NCBI GenBank assembly: GCA_025451785.1
Contig: JANWJV010000124.1
Coordinates: 1 to 64,000, forward strand
Length of the DNA stretch: 64,000 nt
Direction of reading: 5' to 3'
DNA from: Bacteroidia bacterium
GTDB lineage: Bacteria; Bacteroidota; Bacteroidia; JANWJV01
Below the pieces are notes generated by a model. That model was not told the origin of the DNA. It did not search any database and saw nothing but the letters and a program-made list of their open reading frames with translations. The position numbers and the translations under genes were made by a program. Positions 39,715 through 48,928 of this stretch are shown here, piece by piece; positions within the stretch are counted from its first letter, which is position 1, and each line of letters starts with the position of its first letter.

Positions 39715-42700
39715 TCACTTCCGCAATAACATCAGGTATCCGTGCAGGTCGTATTCCTTGCTGTCGTTACCGTGAGCCTTCAGCACATAATAGTAAGTTC
39801 CTTCAGGCGCGTCCTTGCCGCTCGCGGCTTTACCGTCCCAGCCGCCATTGAGGTCGCTGAACGATCCCATCTTCAGTCCCCATCGGTCGTAGATCTCCAC
39901 GTACAGGTCCTTCATGCCCTTGGTATTGATGGTGAACAGGTCGTTGTAACCGTCGCCGTTCGGTGAGAACACATTAGGCACGATGAGCGTGCTGAGGTCT
40001 TCGGCAATGATGGTTACCATTATGGAGTCTTTACATCCGTTGGAATTCGTTACCACCAGTTTCACGGTATAACTTCCGCTGCTCACGTACGTGTGATTGG
40101 TGTTCTGTGAGCTGGAGCCGCTGCCGTCGCCGAAGGTCCAGGTATAACTGGTGCCCCCGCTGCTGGTATTGGTAAAGGTCACGTTCAGAGGTATCTGCCC
40201 GCTAGAAGGATTGGCGTTAAAGGCGGCTGTTGGTTTGGGGTTCACTGTCACGGTCGCCACGGCGGTTTTCGTGCAGCCATTGGCATCAGTAGCTGTTACC
40301 GTATAGTTGGTGGTGCTCGTGGGACAAACATTCACAGTGCTGCCACTAAGGTTGCCGGGGTTCCAGGTATAGCTAATGTTGCCGGTGCCGCCGGAAGCAT
40401 TGGCGGTAATGTTGATGCACTCGCCAGGGCATATCGTTCCACCGGTTCCGGTAACAACGATGGCAGATGGCTGATTGATCAGTATGGTTTGTGTATTCGA
40501 ACAACCGCTCGAGTCGGTGATCGTAACTGTATAAGTGCCCGCGGTGAGTCCGGTGGCACTCGAGCCATTTCCGCCGGTAGGTGTCCAGCTATAGGTATAA
40601 GCACCGCCGCCGCCAGAGGCGGTAACACTGCCGCTGCCATTGCTGCCTCCGTTACAAAGCACATTGCTTTGCGCGGTAAGCGCGCTCAGGTTTCCTCCTC
40701 CGGTGATCTGTACGGTTTTGGAAGCCACAAGAATATTGCAGGAAGCGTCGGAAACAGTGACAGTATAAATGCCCGCGCTTAATCCTGTTATGGATGAAGA
40801 AGTGGCACCGTTGCTCCAGGTATAAGTATAAGGCGATATGCCGCCCGACACACTTACCGAAGCGCTGCCGGTAGCTCCACCGCAAGCGGTGCTATTGCTG
40901 CCAGCATTTAGGGTAAGCGAAGGCGCCGGCTTGTTACAGGTTTGTACCAAGCCCGTATAAGAACCAACAAACGTATCGCCGCAGGCAACGATCTCTTTGT
41001 TAAGGCCGAAGGCAAGATCGAATACCGGAGGGGTGGTCACTGAAGTAAGTTGCGTAAGCGACGTATCATATTTCACGATGCTGCTGCCTGTTCCTACATA
41101 CACGTTCTCACAACTGTCAACAAGGATGCCTGAGTTGGCGCCGGCAGTTCCTCCTGTAACAACGATGGTCTTCAGGTTGACTCCGGTGGTTAAGCTGTAT
41201 TTACAAAGGTTGATCCCGTCGTAAGTGAAAACAAAATTATAACCCGCTGCGATGCCGTTAAGTCCCGAAGCGCCAGAGCCCAATGAGCCTGTGCCCACCA
41301 CGTAGGCAGGAGAGAAATAAGGGAAGTCGGTACCGTTGTGACAACTGGCCACATTGTACACATTGCTGAGGCCGGGCGTTACGCTCAGGAGCCTGCTGGC
41401 TGGGGTGCCGCTGATACCGGTGGTGGTAAGCGCGTAAAAGTTGCAATCGTACGAAGTGGTGAGCGCACGTATCTCGATGGAGTTGCCTGACCCGTTCACG
41501 TTCACTTTGCCGGTGATGGCCCCGGTGGTTTGGTTTACGAATGCCATTGAAGAAGCGCCAACCGCACCGGCGCACATCAGGTTGGTTTGGCTGACGTCGA
41601 AACGCAGGCAAAAGGCTTCAAGGAAAGCAGCGTTATTGGTCCATACAACTGTTCCGGCGGTTGTGAGCTTCTGGATATTGGCGGTGCCGGGTGTTATGTA
41701 TACGTTACCGGGTTTGTCAACCACCAGGTCGCCAAACCAGTTGGCATTGTTCCAGGGTGTGTTGTAACTCCAGAGCGCCACTCCGTTCACATCGTATTTC
41801 CTCACCTTGAAAGGGGTGTTAGAACCATAGATGTAAGAGTTACCCGCCGCATCCACCGCCACGTGAAAGGCTTTATTGAGCGGTGTCCATTGAGGATTGG
41901 TGGTCCAGGGATCGATGATGATTGTTGATCGCTGATTGATGATTGTCGGTTGAAGATCAAATGAAACGGTATTGTCGTTCAGAGAGAAAGAGGACCCAAC
42001 TGGTTTCCCGTCTTGATAAAAACTAAGAGGAGCATGGTCGATGATGTCGCCGAATTGGGTTTTGAGATGAATATTTCCATTGGCGTCAATTGTCACGGCA
42101 TCGGCACCGGTATAACGCATCTTAATTTGTGAAACATCAGCACCGGGATGAACAATGAGGTTGTACTTGGTGCCTTCTTTCGGATGGAACGAATATTCGG
42201 CGTCAATGCCTTTGTAAAGGTCCTTGTAGATAAGCTTGGTAAAACCTTTCGCGTAATATACGTTCTCCATGTTCTCCCTGGTCATGTCATAGTTAAAATA
42301 CTCCTTCACTTGTCCTTCCGATAGGATCTTCACCGAGGGATTCGCGTTCAACCACTCCATACGCACCATGGAAGTGCGGGTAACATACATTTTATCTCGC
42401 AGCTCTCTCTCGCGCTTCATCTCTGCTTCGCCCTCCTCTTTTCCGCGGCGCTTCGCCTCTTCGCGAAGGAGCTCTGCATACATTTTGGGATCGGTCTCGG
42501 TACGGTCGATGCGGTAAAGCAGGCCGGTGGGAGAATAATAGATCTGTGTTCCTAACACATCGGCGCCATAGAACACCTGCGCGCCGGGAGCATTGTCCTT
42601 CGCGCTGAACTGCCCCTTGTTCTCAACGAACACCTTGTAATCGAAAGGCTTCCCTTTCCATTTCTGGTTGGGCGACTGGGCAAATGATGAAAAGCAAAAA

Positions 42701-42741
42701 AGCAGGCAGAGGCCTGCGAGGCTAAAGGAGAGATTTTTCAT
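39715..42741 (-). CDS. A-type giant surface protein: ENKGQF-type N-terminus, SprB repeats, PKD, T9SS type B C-terminus
   Basis: 'FVENKGQFSAKDNAPGAQVFYG', 'IIIDPWTTNPQW', SprB repeats, 'WTFGDGSGSSSQNTNHTY' PKD, 'IVPNVFSPNGDGYNDLFTI...YDRWGLKMGSF'. Confidence 0.9.
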   Translation of the reverse strand: MKNLSFSLAGLCLLFCFSSFAQSPNQKWKGKPFDYKVFVENKGQFSAKDNAPGAQVFYGADVLGTQIYYSPTGLLYRIDRTETDPKMYAELLREEAKRRGKEEGEAEMKRERELRDKMYVTRTSMVRMEWLNANPSVKILSEGQVKEYFNYDMTRENMENVYYAKGFTKLIYKDLYKGIDAEYSFHPKEGTKYNLIVHPGADVSQIKMRYTGADAVTIDANGNIHLKTQFGDIIDHAPLSFYQDGKPVGSSFSLNDNTVSFDLQPTIINQRSTIIIDPWTTNPQWTPLNKAFHVAVDAAGNSYIYGSNTPFKVRKYDVNGVALWSYNTPWNNANWFGDLVVDKPGNVYITPGTANIQKLTTAGTVVWTNNAAFLEAFCLRFDVSQTNLMCAGAVGASSMAFVNQTTGAITGKVNVNGSGNSIEIRALTTSYDCNFYALTTTGISGTPASRLLSVTPGLSNVYNVASCHNGTDFPYFSPAYVVGTGSLGSGASGLNGIAAGYNFVFTYDGINLCKYSLTTGVNLKTIVVTGGTAGANSGILVDSCENVYVGTGSSIVKYDTSLTQLTSVTTPPVFDLAFGLNKEIVACGDTFVGSYTGLVQTCNKPAPSLTLNAGSNSTACGGATGSASVSVSGGISPYTYTWSNGATSSSITGLSAGIYTVTVSDASCNILVASKTVQITGGGNLSALTAQSNVLCNGGSNGSGSVTASGGGGAYTYSWTPTGGNGSSATGLTAGTYTVTITDSSGCSNTQTILINQPSAIVVTGTGGTICPGECINITANASGGTGNISYTWNPGNLSGSTVNVCPTSTTNYTVTATDANGCTKTAVATVTVNPKPTAAFNANPSSGQIPLNVTFTNTSSGGTSYTWTFGDGSGSSSQNTNHTYVSSGSYTVKLVVTNSNGCKDSIMVTIIAEDLSTLIVPNVFSPNGDGYNDLFTINTKGMKDLYVEIYDRWGLKMGSFSDLNGGWDGKAASGKDAPEGTYYYVLKAHGNDSKEYDLHGYLMLLRK

Positions 42742-42762
42742 AGGTAAGGTTTTTCATTGGGG

Positions 42763-45318
42763 CTATTTCCTCATTAGCATCAGGTAGCCTTTGAGGTCGT
42801 ACTCTTTGTTATCAGCACCATGTGCTTTAAGAATGTAATAATAAGTTCCTTCGGGAGCATCATTGCCGCTGGCGGCCTTGCCATCCCATCCTCCGTTAAT
42901 ATCGCTGAACGATCCCATCTTCAATCCCCAGCGGTCGTAGATCTCCACGTAAAGGTCTTTCAATCCCTGCGAGCTGATGGTGAAAAGTTCGTTGTAGCCA
43001 TCGCCGTTCGGCGAGAATACGTTCGGAATGATAATGGCCGAAAGCGCGTCAGCGATCACAGTGATGTATGCTGTGTCCTTGCATCCGTTGGAAGCGGTCA
43101 CAATGAGCATCACCGTATAACTTCCGCCGTTCACAAAAGTGTTGGTGGCATTCTGCGTGTTCGCCGAATTGCCGTCGCCGAAGATCCAGCTGTACGAAAC
43201 GCCGCCGGTACTTCCATTGGTGAATGTAACGGTAAGCGGCACCTGCCCCGAGGAAGGATTGGCGGTGGCTGCTGCCTTCGGTTTGGTATTGATAGTGACG
43301 CTCACCACTTGTACTTGTGTGCAGCCATTGGCATCGGTTACGAGAACTGTATAACTGCCCGAAGTGATACCTGTAATGTTCTGCGTAGTGGCGCCATTGC
43401 TCCAGCTATAAGTATAAGGCCCCGTTCCCCCGCTGGCATTCGAATTGGCGGAGGCCAGTGTATCATCGGTACAGTTCACATTGTTGGGCGTTGCCGTTAG
43501 GTTTAGTAAGGTTGGTTGCGTCACCGTCACCGCTCGCGTTTTTATGCAGCCTTTCGAGTCGGTCACTGTCACCGTATAATTTCCAGCTCCTAATCCGGTA
43601 GCCGTTTGTGTGCTTTGTCCGTTGCTCCATGAATAGGTAAAGCCCGAGGTGCCTCCGCTCACTTGCGCGGTGGAAGTGCCGTTGGTATTTCCGTTACAGG
43701 CAATGTTGATGGTGGAGTCATTGAGCACCATCGCGGAGTTAACTGTTACCGTTGCGAGCGCTGTGGAGGTAGCGCCGGTGCTGTCGGTCATTGTCACCGT
43801 ATAGCCTGTTGTCACCGAAGGACAGACCGTATGCGGGCCTGCGCCGGTGCCTATGTTGGGATTCCATGAATACGTATAAGGCGGCATACCTCCGCCGGCA
43901 GTGGCGGTAAGGTTCAAACAGGAGCCGGGACAAACAGCGCCGCCGGCAACAGCCACCGAAGGACCGCAGTAAACAATGGTCACGGTCTTTTTCACAGTAT
44001 CGGTACTGCAACCGTTCTTGATCAGCAGCACCACATTAAAAGTTCCAGCAGAACTGAACACGTGCGTTGCGTTGATCACGTTAGAGGAATCGTTCGCGCC
44101 CGAATTCGGGTCACCGAAATGCCAGGTCACATTTTGTACACCGCTGGTATCGCCAATGGTAAACGTCGTATTGTTGCCGAAGCAGTTGAGCGTATCCTTA
44201 AAAGTATTGGGTGTTTTGAACCAGGTGGCGAAAAAAGAGGGAAGGCCAAGTCCGCCCGATTTCCCGCCGAGAGAAACCGCATTGGCCACAAAGTTACATC
44301 CTACACCTACCACATTCGGATTGTTGATCACGTTGAGCGCGGTGGAAGCTACCTGGTAGATCTTTCCGTTCTTGGCGTTCTGCATGGCTCCGTAGGTGCC
44401 AGCGCCCACATTGGTCTTGGAGTTAATGATGGCCGTAGCGTTGGCCAGGGTAGTGTTGAACTGGTAAATAGTGCCGCTCGATCCATATAGAAGTTTTCCA
44501 TCGGGCGAAAATTCGCAGCCATAGGTTTGAAGGAAACCGGTAGGGATGTTAATGGAGTTGGCGCAAACACCTGTTGCGTTGTTGAAGTCGTAAAGCTCGA
44601 GCGAAGCCGCAAGGCTGGTGCCGTTGGTGGCCAATGCGCAGGCCACTTTGGTTCCCTGGGGATTGGCTTTCATATAACCGATGGCCACCGAACTTGTTCC
44701 TGTATGTATCTGTCCGCCCGGGTTACTGATGACAGGCGTATTGTTAACACCTGAACTGGTCACGAGGTAAGCATATACATCAGCGCTGTTCCAGCGGTGT
44801 GAAAGCACCCACACGTCGCAGCCGTTCTTATGGCGTACGGCGGTCACCTTTTCGCAGGTAGGCGTGTAAAGCGTGGTGTTCTTGGTGGTCACATCGCCAA
44901 GCCCGCTGTTAAGGCTCATGTCAACAATAGAATAACAGAACCCGAGGGCTCCTCCCTGGGCGTCGACAGTAAAGACGAAATAAAGGGTAGCGCTTCCGGG
45001 CTTCTGCACGATGATGGCCGATTGCGCGGACGAAGGGTTGCCGTTCATCCCGAAGCCATTGGCCATCTGCACATGGTTCTTGTTCCATGCCCTGATACCA
45101 TCTGTATAGAAAAGCAGGTTGCCTGCCGCGTCAGAAATACTGGCGCTGCCTTCAAAGGTGCTCATGGCGCTGTTAGTGAGCGCCACAGGGTTGCCTGAGT
45201 TGAAGGTCATGGCCGCGTTCTGGCTGAAATACCAGTGATCGCCCTCGCCTTGTGAAAAAAGAAGTGTTGAGTTGAAAAACGAAAGACCGACTATAAGCGG
45301 GAAAAGTTTTTTAAACAT
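42763..45318 (-). CDS. B-type giant surface protein: 'WYFSQNAAMTFNSGNPVAL' N-terminal propeller-like domain, PKD and SprB repeats, T9SS type B C-terminus
   Basis: 'STFEGSASISDAAGNLLFYTDGIRAWNKNHVQM'; PKD 'WIFGDGNSANTQNATNTF'; 'IIPNVFSPNGDGYNELF'. Confidence 0.9.
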   Translation of the reverse strand: MFKKLFPLIVGLSFFNSTLLFSQGEGDHWYFSQNAAMTFNSGNPVALTNSAMSTFEGSASISDAAGNLLFYTDGIRAWNKNHVQMANGFGMNGNPSSAQSAIIVQKPGSATLYFVFTVDAQGGALGFCYSIVDMSLNSGLGDVTTKNTTLYTPTCEKVTAVRHKNGCDVWVLSHRWNSADVYAYLVTSSGVNNTPVISNPGGQIHTGTSSVAIGYMKANPQGTKVACALATNGTSLAASLELYDFNNATGVCANSINIPTGFLQTYGCEFSPDGKLLYGSSGTIYQFNTTLANATAIINSKTNVGAGTYGAMQNAKNGKIYQVASTALNVINNPNVVGVGCNFVANAVSLGGKSGGLGLPSFFATWFKTPNTFKDTLNCFGNNTTFTIGDTSGVQNVTWHFGDPNSGANDSSNVINATHVFSSAGTFNVVLLIKNGCSTDTVKKTVTIVYCGPSVAVAGGAVCPGSCLNLTATAGGGMPPYTYSWNPNIGTGAGPHTVCPSVTTGYTVTMTDSTGATSTALATVTVNSAMVLNDSTINIACNGNTNGTSTAQVSGGTSGFTYSWSNGQSTQTATGLGAGNYTVTVTDSKGCIKTRAVTVTQPTLLNLTATPNNVNCTDDTLASANSNASGGTGPYTYSWSNGATTQNITGITSGSYTVLVTDANGCTQVQVVSVTINTKPKAAATANPSSGQVPLTVTFTNGSTGGVSYSWIFGDGNSANTQNATNTFVNGGSYTVMLIVTASNGCKDTAYITVIADALSAIIIPNVFSPNGDGYNELFTISSQGLKDLYVEIYDRWGLKMGSFSDINGGWDGKAASGNDAPEGTYYYILKAHGADNKEYDLKGYLMLMRK

Positions 45319-45341
45319 GCTTCAAAATTAAAATTAAAATC

Positions 45342-48300
45342 TCATTTTCTTAGCAGCAGCAGGAAACCGGTAAGATCGTATTGCTTGTCATCAAATCCCG
45401 TTGCCTTCAGTATATAATAATACGTTCCTTCGGGCGCGTCTTTTCCGCTTGCCGCCTTGCCATCCCATCCTCCGTTCACATCGCAAACCTCGCTCATCTT
45501 TAATCCCCAGCGGTCATACACCTCGAAACAAAGTTCCCTTATGCCCATGGTCCAGAAAGTGAAGAGGTCGTTGTACCCATCGCCGTTCGGGCTGAACACG
45601 TTGGGCGCGATGATGGAGCTTTCTACTTGCGCCATGATCGTTACCGTAATGGAATCTTTACAGCCGTTGCTGCCTGTTACCACCAGTTTTACGATATAGG
45701 TTCCGTTGCTTACATACGTGTGTGTGGCGTTCTGCGTATTCGCGCTGCCGCCATCGCCAAACGTCCAGCTGTACGATACCCCGCCGCTGCTGGTATTGGT
45801 GAAGGTGACAAGCAATGGCGGTTGTCCCGAAGTGGGATTGGCGGTAAAGGAAGCGGTGGGTTTCGGCAATACCGTTGCCGTTACCGTAAATGTTTTCGTA
45901 CATCCGTTCGCGTCAGTGGCGGTAACAGTGTATGTTGTCGTACTTGTAGGTGTAACACTTATAGCGCTGCCGGTTTGTCCACCCGGGTTCCAGGTATAGG
46001 TGATGTTGCCGGTGCCACCGTTCGCGATGGCGTTGAGGTTAAGCGTTTCTCCTTCACAGCCTGTATCGCCGGTGCCGGTAAGTGTGAGTGCCGTTGGTTC
46101 GCTTATCTGCACCGTTTTAGAAGAGCTGCACCCGGTAGCGTCAGTAACCGTTACGGTATAGATGCCCGCGCTAAGCCCCGTGGCTCCCGCTGTTGTTGCG
46201 CCGGTAGACCACGAATAGGTATACGGCGAAGTTCCTGTGCTGCCGCTTGCCGTGGCGGAGCCGTTGGCCTGCCCGCTGCATAAAACATTGCTTACGCCAG
46301 AGAGCGAGACGATCGATCCCCCATTGCTTTGTATCGTTACCGCTGCTGATTTCTTACAGCCATTGCCGTCGGTAATGGTGATCGTATAAATTCCCGCGCT
46401 CAGGTTGCTGATGGAGCCGGACGTACTTCCCCCCGGTGACCATGAATAACTTAATGTGCCTGTACCTCCTGAAGCAGAAGCACTGGCAGAGCCGTTGTTG
46501 TTTCCGCAAACCGTTGAATTGCTGTTGGTGTTAAGCAGTATCGCGGGGGCTTGTGTGATGTTCACCGTTTGTGTGTTCTGGCATCCCGACGAATCGGTCA
46601 CGGTAAGGGTATATAACCCGGCGCTAAGTCCGGTTGCGCTGATGCTTGTTTGACTGCCGGGAGACCAATTGTAAGTATAAGCAGGTTTTCCGCCGGAAGC
46701 TGAGCCTGTGGCCGAGCCTGTACTTGCGCCGAAGCAGCTGATGTTACTGCTCGATGTTACGTAGGCGTTCGGCACGTTGCCGCTTCCCAGTTGAATTTGT
46801 ACTGTTGCTGTTTGCAGTTTCGGTGAGCAGGAATTTTCCGTTACGGTCACCGTATAAATTCCATTGCCCAATCCTGAAACGGTTTGAGTTGTTCCGCCTC
46901 CGGGATTCCAGGTATAAAAATAAGAGCCATTGCCGCCCGAAGTTACCGTTACGTTGGCGTATCCTACCTGCGCGCATTTGGGTGAAGAAGTTACGCTAAG
47001 CGTAAGCTTATTGCAGGAAGTTCCAATGATCGGGATCTCGGTTACGAAGCCGTTGCCGCAGGCATAGAGAAGATTTCCTATTCCTATCCGGATATCATAA
47101 ACAGTGTTCTGCACTTTGGTAGCACTCAGTAAAGCGAAGTTGGAGTCGTAGATCTTTACCGAGTCCATAAAGCCGATGTAAACATTGTCGCAATCGTCGG
47201 CTGCTGTCCCGCCCCAGCTGAAGAAGGTGGAGGAAACACTGAAGCTGCTGATGAACGCGCCGGTGTATTTGTTCCATTTTTTGATAAGACCGCCATCATA
47301 GGTGTAAAGGAAATTCTTGCTCGCGGCAATTCCGTTAAACCCATTCGCTGTCCCGGTAAATCCATTTACATAATTTACACTATTGATCTCCACAAAATTA
47401 TGTCCGCTCGGCACGTTGAAAGTAAGTGGGATGAGGGTCTTCGCCGGGCCCTTCACCAGTGTATTGTTGAAGTTGTTAGGGTCGCTTTGCGAGCGCGCGG
47501 AAACCATGTAGTAATTGGTGTCGTTGTCGATAGTGCAAAGCGCGATGTCGTGTCCTGCTCCTGATGCGCCAAGGATATTGACCGGTGTCATATTCACCAT
47601 GTTCGAGTCGAGCACAAAAGCCTGGTTGGCATTGTTCACACCGCCGCCGGCGATCACCGCCTGGCCGGTGCAGTTGCTGAAGGACATCCTCCACATTTCC
47701 TGCTGCTGTGAGTTTCCGGGGAAAGTAGCCATGAGTGTTCCCGCCGCGTTTACTTTTACGGCTTTCGCGCCGGCAACACTAAAACCTTCGGTCATGTAAG
47801 CAATGCTCTTCTTTCCGTCCACGGAAAAGTCACCATAATAAGAGCCCAGGTTGGTAGTGGTAAAGGTCCATTGGATCACACCGGCGTTATCCAGCTTAAT
47901 AAGCTGCCAGGGAGAGGATCCGCCGTAGATATATACGTTTCCCTTCAGATCGAACTCCACATCGTAGGCCCGGTTAGTCCCGCTGAAGGTGGGAGTGGTG
48001 GTCCAGGGATCAATGATGATCGTTTGTTGTTTGTTGTTTGTTGTTGGTAGTTGGAAGGAGACCGTATTTGCATTGAGTGTGAAGGAAGTGGCAAGGGGCT
48101 TTCCGCTCTCATAAAAACTCTGCGGGGCGTGGTCAACGAACTCGCCAAAGGTGGATTGAATGCGAATATTGCCTTCGCTGTCTTTCTTCACCGAACGTGC
48201 GCCGCTGTATTTCATTTTGAGCTGCGAAACATCCGCGCCGGGATGAAGCACCACATTGTACTTGATGCCTTTTTTGTTTTCGGGAACAATGAACTCGATA

Positions 48301-48791
48301 TCGATGTTCGGGTAAATGTTCCGGTACACCAGCTTTTTATAGGCTTTGGCTATAAGCGTGCTGCGGCCGCTTTTATCGTTAAGGTCGGGATAAGTGAAAT
48401 AGTTGTAGACCGCATCAGATGCTGCCAGCACTACTCCCGGGTTGGCGCCTTCCCAGCCCATGAAAAGGAATTGGGACCTCACTACCAGTTCGCGCTCTTC
48501 TTCTTCCTTGCGGAAGAGCCCTTGCTCGGCCTTTTCCAGTTCTTTGTGGCGATAGAGGACCCCTGTGGGCGTAAAGTAAATATCAACACCGTCGTTGCTC
48601 ACGCTGTAACGAATGGCATCACCAGGCTGATCGCCAATGTCGCTAAACTGACCTACATTCTCAATGAAAGCCTTTTGCAGAAAAGGGTCGCTTGTCCAAA
48701 CCGACCTGCCTGCAAGTGTCTTGCCACTCTGCGCAAAAGCAGTAATGGAGAGAAGAAGGGAAAGTAAAAAGGAGTAGTATTTTTTTGTCAT
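45342..48791 (-). CDS. A-type giant surface protein (paralogue of 39715..42741)
   Basis: 'FIENVGQFSDIGDQPGDAIRYSV', 'IIIDPWTTTPTF', multiple SprB repeats, PKD, 'IIAPNVFSPNGDGYNDLF'. Confidence 0.9.
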   Translation of the reverse strand: MTKKYYSFLLSLLLSITAFAQSGKTLAGRSVWTSDPFLQKAFIENVGQFSDIGDQPGDAIRYSVSNDGVDIYFTPTGVLYRHKELEKAEQGLFRKEEEERELVVRSQFLFMGWEGANPGVVLAASDAVYNYFTYPDLNDKSGRSTLIAKAYKKLVYRNIYPNIDIEFIVPENKKGIKYNVVLHPGADVSQLKMKYSGARSVKKDSEGNIRIQSTFGEFVDHAPQSFYESGKPLATSFTLNANTVSFQLPTTNNKQQTIIIDPWTTTPTFSGTNRAYDVEFDLKGNVYIYGGSSPWQLIKLDNAGVIQWTFTTTNLGSYYGDFSVDGKKSIAYMTEGFSVAGAKAVKVNAAGTLMATFPGNSQQQEMWRMSFSNCTGQAVIAGGGVNNANQAFVLDSNMVNMTPVNILGASGAGHDIALCTIDNDTNYYMVSARSQSDPNNFNNTLVKGPAKTLIPLTFNVPSGHNFVEINSVNYVNGFTGTANGFNGIAASKNFLYTYDGGLIKKWNKYTGAFISSFSVSSTFFSWGGTAADDCDNVYIGFMDSVKIYDSNFALLSATKVQNTVYDIRIGIGNLLYACGNGFVTEIPIIGTSCNKLTLSVTSSPKCAQVGYANVTVTSGGNGSYFYTWNPGGGTTQTVSGLGNGIYTVTVTENSCSPKLQTATVQIQLGSGNVPNAYVTSSSNISCFGASTGSATGSASGGKPAYTYNWSPGSQTSISATGLSAGLYTLTVTDSSGCQNTQTVNITQAPAILLNTNSNSTVCGNNNGSASASASGGTGTLSYSWSPGGSTSGSISNLSAGIYTITITDGNGCKKSAAVTIQSNGGSIVSLSGVSNVLCSGQANGSATASGSTGTSPYTYSWSTGATTAGATGLSAGIYTVTVTDATGCSSSKTVQISEPTALTLTGTGDTGCEGETLNLNAIANGGTGNITYTWNPGGQTGSAISVTPTSTTTYTVTATDANGCTKTFTVTATVLPKPTASFTANPTSGQPPLLVTFTNTSSGGVSYSWTFGDGGSANTQNATHTYVSNGTYIVKLVVTGSNGCKDSITVTIMAQVESSIIAPNVFSPNGDGYNDLFTFWTMGIRELCFEVYDRWGLKMSEVCDVNGGWDGKAASGKDAPEGTYYYILKATGFDDKQYDLTGFLLLLRK

Positions 48792-48894
48792 GCGAAAGAG
48801 GTTTTAGCCGGTTAAAAGGGGCAAGCTAAAATTACCCGTATGAACCCTTCCCCACAAAACAATTTTCAGCGCATTATTCCACGTCTGACTTCGC

Positions 48895-48920
48895 CCGCCG
48901 TAGCCTTGGCGAAGGCGGGA
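48895..48920. repeat. Dispersed imperfect-palindrome repeat, copy 2
   Basis: CCGCCGTAGCCTTGGCGAAGGCGGGA; 23/26 identical to 35178..35203. Confidence 0.75.
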
Positions 48921-48928
48921 CTAAGTCT

